Positions 59,158 to 64,000 of a stretch of DNA of 64,000 nucleotides are shown here, piece after piece. The first letter of the stretch is position 1. Each line of letters begins with the position of its first letter. The DNA is from RGIG1681 sp045657465. Its GTDB lineage: Bacteria > Bacillota > Clostridia > Christensenellales > UBA1242. Both the position numbers and the translations under genes were made by a program. The stretch covers positions 1 to 64,000 of the forward strand of contig JAZOTD010000013.1 of assembly GCA_045657465.1 (NCBI GenBank), written 5' to 3'. The notes beneath the pieces are model-generated. The model was not told the origin of the DNA, ran no database searches, and saw only the letters and a list, made by a program, of their open reading frames with translations.

Positions 59158-59877
59158 ATGAAGATTATAAAAACAGTTAGTGATGTGGTTAGCAACTTTT
59201 TGCTTATTTTTGTTATTTTGGCTGTTGGAATGTTTGCATTTTCATTTAATGGAGCCAAGATGGTTCAAACGGCAAACAGCGAATATAACGGAACAATTTA
59301 TGCAGGAGATAAGTTATCAAAAAATGTGAGTTTGATGGTTAATGTGTGTTGGGGAGAAGAATATGTTGAAAAAATGCTTAAAATTCTAGACAAACATAAA
59401 GCTAAAACCACATTTTTCGTGGGTGGAGATTGGGCAAAAGATAATGCAGAACTCTTAAAAAGAATGCATAGCGCGGGGCATGAAATTGCAAATCATGGAA
59501 CAAGTCACAAAGAACATGGAAAGATTTCATACGATGAAAATTTGAATGAGATTCAAAAGTGTCACAAAATTGTCAAAGATATATTGAAAATTGATATGGA
59601 ATTGTTTGCTCCGCCGGGTGGGTCATATTCAAAAGCAACAACAAAAGCAAGTGAGTCATTGGGTTACAAAACTATTATGTGGACCCGTGACACGATTGAT
59701 TGGAGAGACAAAGATTCAAATCTTATTTTTGAAAGAGCGACTATGAAAATGAGTGGTGGAGACCTTGTTTTGATGCATCCAACAGCATGCACAGTCGATA
59801 CTTTTGAGCGTATAATTTTACACATTAAAAACAAGGGCTTGAATGTGGCAACGGTTAGCCAGACTTTGGGGCTTTAA
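59158..59877 (+). CDS. Polysaccharide deacetylase-family sporulation protein
   Basis: A 239-residue NodB-fold protein with an N-terminal membrane anchor (about residues 13-31). In place of the usual TFDDG it has MVNVCWGEE; the metal motif is NHGTSHKEH and the third motif is FAPPGGSY, lacking the Arg. This resembles the clostridial subgroup near PdaB/YlxY where the Asp-Asp is replaced by a WG sequence, so deacetylation activity is doubtful. No ribosome site is visible before ATG 59158. The PdaB group is needed for stable spores in Bacillus. Confidence 0.8.
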   Translation: MKIIKTVSDVVSNFLLIFVILAVGMFAFSFNGAKMVQTANSEYNGTIYAGDKLSKNVSLMVNVCWGEEYVEKMLKILDKHKAKTTFFVGGDWAKDNAELLKRMHSAGHEIANHGTSHKEHGKISYDENLNEIQKCHKIVKDILKIDMELFAPPGGSYSKATTKASESLGYKTIMWTRDTIDWRDKDSNLIFERATMKMSGGDLVLMHPTACTVDTFERIILHIKNKGLNVATVSQTLGL

Positions 59878-59935
59878 AATTGTCACTATACACCTAAAAA
59901 TGTTAAAAAATATTAATAAAGTTTGAAAAATATGC

Positions 59936-59963
59936 AAAATCCGTTTTTATTACGGATTTTTTT
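59936..59963 (+). terminator. Terminator after the deacetylase gene
   Basis: Perfect stem AAAATCCGT / ACGGATTTT with a 7-base loop and T run; a TATAAT at 59968-59973 then serves the M16-like gene. Confidence 0.9.
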
Positions 59964-60013
59964 GTTATATAATAAATATGTAAAAATAGATTTTCAAACA
60001 TGGAGAAAAATTT

Positions 60014-61282
60014 ATGGCATTAAACACATTTTCAAACGGACTTAGACTTGTATGCGTTCCAAAAGCAGACAAAAGGATTGCTTGCGTGGTTTTGCATATT
60101 GCAGGTGGAACTCAATCTGAAAAAAACTTTCAAAGTGGTATCAGTGACTACCTTACAAAAATTATGTTCATGGGCACAAAAAAACACGCAACAAAAGAAG
60201 CTCTTGTTAACTATGCAAAAATGAATGGAATTATTTTAACTCCACACAATTCAAAAGAAAGCATAACAATCAGTGCACTTTGTCCAAAAGAAAACATTGA
60301 AAAAGCAATCGCACTTTTATCTGAAATTGCATTTGACACAACATTTTCACTTGAAAACGGTGAAAAAGTTAAAAAGATGCTTTTGTCTCAAGTTGCATTT
60401 TTAAGTGAAAATCCAAATTATATTATGGACAGGTTGTTAAATTCAACACTTTATTATAGAACAGGACTTGCAAACCCTAAATCAGGAACAAACATTACTG
60501 TTTCAAGATTTAGATCACTTGATGCAAAAGACTATTTAGAAAGAGTGTTTACTCCTAGAAACACAATCATTTCAGTTGTTGGTGATGTTGAACAAGAAGA
60601 TGTTTATGATTGGGTTAAACTTCATTTCTTTGACAGAATGAAAGACACTGAAACAGACTACAAAAAACTCAAATATGTTTCACATGTTGATGATTTTGTT
60701 GGTGATTGCAAGGGAAGAGTTAAGAGACTTAACCAAACAAGATTTTTGGTGTCATTCCCAACAGTGTCATTTAAGGATAAAGAAAAGTATTTGATTGAAA
60801 TTGTTAAGCCAATCTTGATCAATCATATCAAACTTGCACTTTCAAACCAAAACTATTATTTTGACACAAAAATCAAGACAAAATATTATGCAAACAACGG
60901 AAGTTTAACTTTTGAACTTGTTGTTGACTATGATTTTGCCGAAGACCACTTATATAACTTTGTTAGTGCGCTAAACACTGACATTAAAAACAGAGAAATC
61001 TCTGCTGAAGAATTTGAAACCGAAAAAAGAGTGTTTGTTACAAACTTCATAAACACTTATGATAATGTTTTGGAAAATGCGCTCATTTCAGCTAAACAAA
61101 TTGCACTTACAAAACAAACATTCAGTGAAAACACTGAAAGATTGAAAATGGAAGTTTTAACCAACAAAGATGCAAACAAGTTGCTTGACAAAATTCTTGA
61201 CTTTGAAAAGATGGTTGTTATCTATCTTGGTCATGATATTGCAATCGACTATGAAGATTTGCTTGCTTCAATTGAAGAATAG
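60014..61282 (+). CDS. M16 peptidase homologue without zinc motif
   Basis: A 422-residue M16-fold protein that keeps the overall sequence pattern (IAGGTQSEKNFQSGISDYL, FTPRNTIISVVGDVE) but reads GISDYLTKIMF where active members have HxxEH, so zinc binding is lost. It lies directly before ftsK/spoIIIE, the position of Bacillus ymfF, whose partner ymfH is active. The active partner here is probably the 24109 gene. GGAG precedes the ATG. It probably acts as a substrate-binding half of a heterodimer. Confidence 0.87.
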   Translation: MALNTFSNGLRLVCVPKADKRIACVVLHIAGGTQSEKNFQSGISDYLTKIMFMGTKKHATKEALVNYAKMNGIILTPHNSKESITISALCPKENIEKAIALLSEIAFDTTFSLENGEKVKKMLLSQVAFLSENPNYIMDRLLNSTLYYRTGLANPKSGTNITVSRFRSLDAKDYLERVFTPRNTIISVVGDVEQEDVYDWVKLHFFDRMKDTETDYKKLKYVSHVDDFVGDCKGRVKRLNQTRFLVSFPTVSFKDKEKYLIEIVKPILINHIKLALSNQNYYFDTKIKTKYYANNGSLTFELVVDYDFAEDHLYNFVSALNTDIKNREISAEEFETEKRVFVTNFINTYDNVLENALISAKQIALTKQTFSENTERLKMEVLTNKDANKLLDKILDFEKMVVIYLGHDIAIDYEDLLASIEE

Positions 61283-61290
61283 GAGTTATT

Positions 61291-64000
61291 TTGGAAACTA
61301 AAAACAATGTAAATTCGATTAAACAAAAGATTGTTAGCGGTGTCTTTTTGACCATTGTTGTGCTTGCATTTATTTTTGCATGCCTTAAAAACATTTTGCC
61401 AATTGGCAGATGGATTGTTGGCACTTTTGGTGCGCTCACTTATCCTATGCTCATTGTTTTGTTTTTGATTAGTCTTGCAGGATTTTTGGGATTTTCATAC
61501 ACAAGAAGCATGAAGGCAACAACATATTTTGCGCTTTCACTTCTCAGTGTGTTGTTGTTTATTCAAGCGATTTCAACATTTGGTAAACTTAATGCTGTTG
61601 TAAACGGAAAGACACTGGCAGATTATCTTGCATATTCATATCAAAAAACAACACTTATTGGCAGTGCTGGTTCAATATTGTGTGGTTTGATTTCATTGTG
61701 TTTGGGTGCTATGGGTGTTGTTATTGTTTCAGTGATAATGGCAACCATATGCATTGGTCTTTTTATAGATTATCAACTATATGGAAAATATGAAAAGCCA
61801 CATGTTAAAAAATTGAAAACCAAAGCGGTTCGTGAAAAAGTTGAAAAGAGCGACAGAAAAAAGACAGCTACTGGCGAACCTGTTTATTCGTTTAATGAAA
61901 ACGAACAAGAAGTTGTGGGTGAGATTTTTGCGGGTGAAGAATATACTTCAAATCAAACACAATATGCCGCTGCGCCTGAATACACAAATGATGATATTGT
62001 GGGCGAAATAACCAATGAAGAAATTTCAATGGGATATCAAACGACAGATAGTTATTCAAGTGATAATCTGTATGGAACCGGCTCTGGAACTTATCAAGAA
62101 GAAAACAATGATTCTGGTGAATCTGGTTTTGCAGGGTTGTTTTCATCTTCATATCCAACAACTTATGATAGTGAAAAAGATGCCAGCAGACGTGACTTTA
62201 TAAATCAAACATTTGGTGGTTTTGAATCATCACAAAATGAAACCACAACAAATAATATTGTGGATGATGAATTAATTTCTCAAGAACCTAAATTTGAACC
62301 ATTTGCTGAAATAAAAACAGAACCAGATGAAAGTGAAAGCAGTTTGTCTTCATTTGGCTTTGGCTCAGGACTTTTTGGTGACAATGAAGAAGATGATGCA
62401 CTTTCACAAATTTTAAAATCAAACGTTGATGACTCATTAAAAGATGATGATTTGTCATTCGGCTCAAATCTGGGAATGAGTATTGAAGAGCCAGCTATTC
62501 AAAACACAGGTTTTGAAATGCCAAAACAAACTTCAACATTTAATCAGCCAGAACCACAACCAACTTTTAGACCAGAACCACAGCCTTTAAACAATGGGTT
62601 TAATGATAGTTCATTTGAAAAGAGAAATGCAGGGTTCAACTTTATTCCACCAGCTGCAAAAGAATATGAAAAACCAGAACTCAAGATTTCAAGCACTCAT
62701 CCAATGATGAATGAACAACCAAAAGAAAAAGTGGTGATTCCACCAAAACCAATTGCGAGAAATCCTTATGGTGTGAATATGGCTATGCCTGGGGTTAAAT
62801 ATAATCCACCACCATTAAGTTTGTTAAGTCAACCAAAACCTGACACAGGTGATTACACAGCAGAACAAAATAAGAAGTCGGCAATCTTAGAACAAGTTCT
62901 TGAAGCGTTTAATGTGCCTGTTAAGGTTGCAAATATTGTGCGTGGTCCAAAGATTACTAGATATGAACTTTCAGTTCCTTATGGTGTATCTGTTGACAAA
63001 ATTCCACGTCATGAAAATGATATTGCCAGAGCACTTTGTGCAAAGACAGTAACTATCAAAGCTCCAATTCCGGGTAGTCCTTATGTTGGTATTGAACTTG
63101 AAAATGACACATTTACAAGTGTGTGCTTAAGAGAACTGTTAGAATCTAAAGCGTTCCAAAATTGCAAAGACCCACTTCCGGTTGTTATTGGAAAAGACAT
63201 TTCTGGAGAAATTGTTGTTAAAAGCTTGGCAAAAATGGTGCATTTGCTTGTGGCTGGTTCGACTGGTTCAGGTAAATCTGTGTTTGTTCACAATATGATT
63301 TTGAGCTTAATTTTCAAGTATAGCCCTGATGATTTAAGATTTATGCTTATTGACCCTAAAAAGGTTGAATTTAACATATATAATGGGCTTCCACACCTTC
63401 TAACTCCTGAAGTTGTGCTTGGTGCAGACAAAGCACTCAATGCACTTAAATGGTGTGTTAAAGAAATGGACAGACGTTATGATCTTATGAGCAAAGCGGG
63501 TTATAACAATATTGAACCTTACAACAAGAGTGATGTTGTTAAGTCTGGTCAATTTGAAAAAATGCCATATATTGTCATCGTAATTGATGAATTTGCTGAA
63601 GTTATGGTTGCAAACAAGAAAGAAGCTGAAGTTTGTGTGCAAAGAATCACACAACTTGCTCGTGCCTGCGGCATGCACCTTATTATTGCAACACAAAGAC
63701 CTTCAGTTGACGTTATTACTGGTGTTATCAAAAACAATATTCCTTCAAGAGTTGCGCTTAGCTTGCAATCAGGCATTGACTCAAAAACCATCTTAAACAC
63801 TGTTGGCGCTGAAAAATTGCTTGGTCAAGGTGATATGATTTTTGCACCTACTGGCACATCTGCATGGCCAAGACTTCAAGGTGCTTATGCAACTGACGAA
63901 GAAATTCGTGCGATTATTGATTATGATATTAAATATAACACAGCGTCATTTGATGAAGCTGTTATGACTGCAATGGATGCAGAACAAACACCACCTGACA
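61291..64000 (+). CDS. DNA translocase FtsK/SpoIIIE, 3' end cut by window
   Basis: Starts at TTG 61291 (GGAG at 61282-61285) and runs off the window end after 903 codons. Four N-terminal membrane spans (about residues 12-165), then a Pro/Glu/Asn-rich linker of about 300 residues, then the alpha/beta motor: Walker A in VAGSTGSGKSVFVHN near residue 655, LIDPKKVEFNIYNGLPHLL, VIVIDEFAEVM (Walker B) and ATQRPSVDVITG. The gamma DNA-reading domain is outside. SpoIIIE pumps the chromosome into the forespore; vegetative FtsK is the alternative and sequence alone cannot decide. Confidence 0.94.
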   Translation, partial: METKNNVNSIKQKIVSGVFLTIVVLAFIFACLKNILPIGRWIVGTFGALTYPMLIVLFLISLAGFLGFSYTRSMKATTYFALSLLSVLLFIQAISTFGKLNAVVNGKTLADYLAYSYQKTTLIGSAGSILCGLISLCLGAMGVVIVSVIMATICIGLFIDYQLYGKYEKPHVKKLKTKAVREKVEKSDRKKTATGEPVYSFNENEQEVVGEIFAGEEYTSNQTQYAAAPEYTNDDIVGEITNEEISMGYQTTDSYSSDNLYGTGSGTYQEENNDSGESGFAGLFSSSYPTTYDSEKDASRRDFINQTFGGFESSQNETTTNNIVDDELISQEPKFEPFAEIKTEPDESESSLSSFGFGSGLFGDNEEDDALSQILKSNVDDSLKDDDLSFGSNLGMSIEEPAIQNTGFEMPKQTSTFNQPEPQPTFRPEPQPLNNGFNDSSFEKRNAGFNFIPPAAKEYEKPELKISSTHPMMNEQPKEKVVIPPKPIARNPYGVNMAMPGVKYNPPPLSLLSQPKPDTGDYTAEQNKKSAILEQVLEAFNVPVKVANIVRGPKITRYELSVPYGVSVDKIPRHENDIARALCAKTVTIKAPIPGSPYVGIELENDTFTSVCLRELLESKAFQNCKDPLPVVIGKDISGEIVVKSLAKMVHLLVAGSTGSGKSVFVHNMILSLIFKYSPDDLRFMLIDPKKVEFNIYNGLPHLLTPEVVLGADKALNALKWCVKEMDRRYDLMSKAGYNNIEPYNKSDVVKSGQFEKMPYIVIVIDEFAEVMVANKKEAEVCVQRITQLARACGMHLIIATQRPSVDVITGVIKNNIPSRVALSLQSGIDSKTILNTVGAEKLLGQGDMIFAPTGTSAWPRLQGAYATDEEIRAIIDYDIKYNTASFDEAVMTAMDAEQTPPD

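Overview
The window is AT-rich and almost entirely coding, with all but one protein gene (cmk) on the plus strand. Gene content points to an uncultured, spore-forming (or recently spore-forming) Clostridia-type Firmicute. The evidence is the spoIIIA operon followed by nusB-xseA-xseB-recN-spoIVB-spo0A, a T-box before thrS, an L20-type leader before infC, and CIRCE control of htpG. I cannot name a genus. Both ends cut genes: a deoxyribonuclease IV-like gene on the left and ftsK/spoIIIE on the right.

Layout. 1-1.1 kb: nfo-like fragment and efp. 1.1-5.6 kb: spoIIIAA-AH, with a drastically shortened spoIIIAF. 5.7-12.6 kb: Asp23, a repeat-tailed hypothetical protein, nusB, xseA, xseB, recN, spoIVB and a Spo0A DNA-binding domain without its receiver. 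12.6-20.6 kb: spoIIM, dacF, a site-2 protease, scpA, scpB, a DUF2953 protein, gerW, rluB, a flavoprotein and plsC. 20.6-22.6 kb: tRNA-Thr(CGT) with imperfect copies of its 3' end flanking a metallo-beta-lactamase-fold gene, then an SDR. 22.7-34.7 kb: WG-repeat protein, active M16 peptidase, htpG, rlmH, metal P-type ATPase, argS, queH, cmk, membrane Mrr nuclease, ytxC-like gene. 34.7-40.4 kb: T-box/thrS, infC-rpmI-rplT, an RNA methyltransferase, yebC, small membrane protein. 40.4-43.1 kb: a duplicated zeta-toxin locus. 43.1-52 kb: ruvCAB, hydrolase, queA-tgt, yajC, secD-secF. 52-64 kb: recJ, rel, rpsO, pnp, deacetylase, catalytically dead M16, ftsK/spoIIIE.

How the genes work together. Sporulation genes (spoIIIA channel, spoIVB signalling protease, spoIIM engulfment, dacF cortex, gerW, deacetylase, SpoIIIE) are present but reduced in places. 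Queuosine genes queH, queA and tgt are present, as are recombination/repair genes (ruvCAB, recN, recJ, xseAB) and protein export (yajC-secDF).

Most unusual observations: (1) a receiver-less Spo0A in the canonical post-spoIVB position; (2) two paralogous zeta-type kinases in tandem, the first preceded by a 74-residue candidate antitoxin and the second carrying a homologous domain fused to its C-terminus; (3) a Rel protein with an intact hydrolase but a synthetase site lacking its key residues; (4) a 52-residue SpoIIIAF; (5) SecD and SecF that appear to lack the proton-relay aspartates; (6) four genes whose promoter spacing predicts leaderless mRNAs starting exactly at the ATG. Family calls and comparisons with model proteins are from memory of those sequences; no database search was run.
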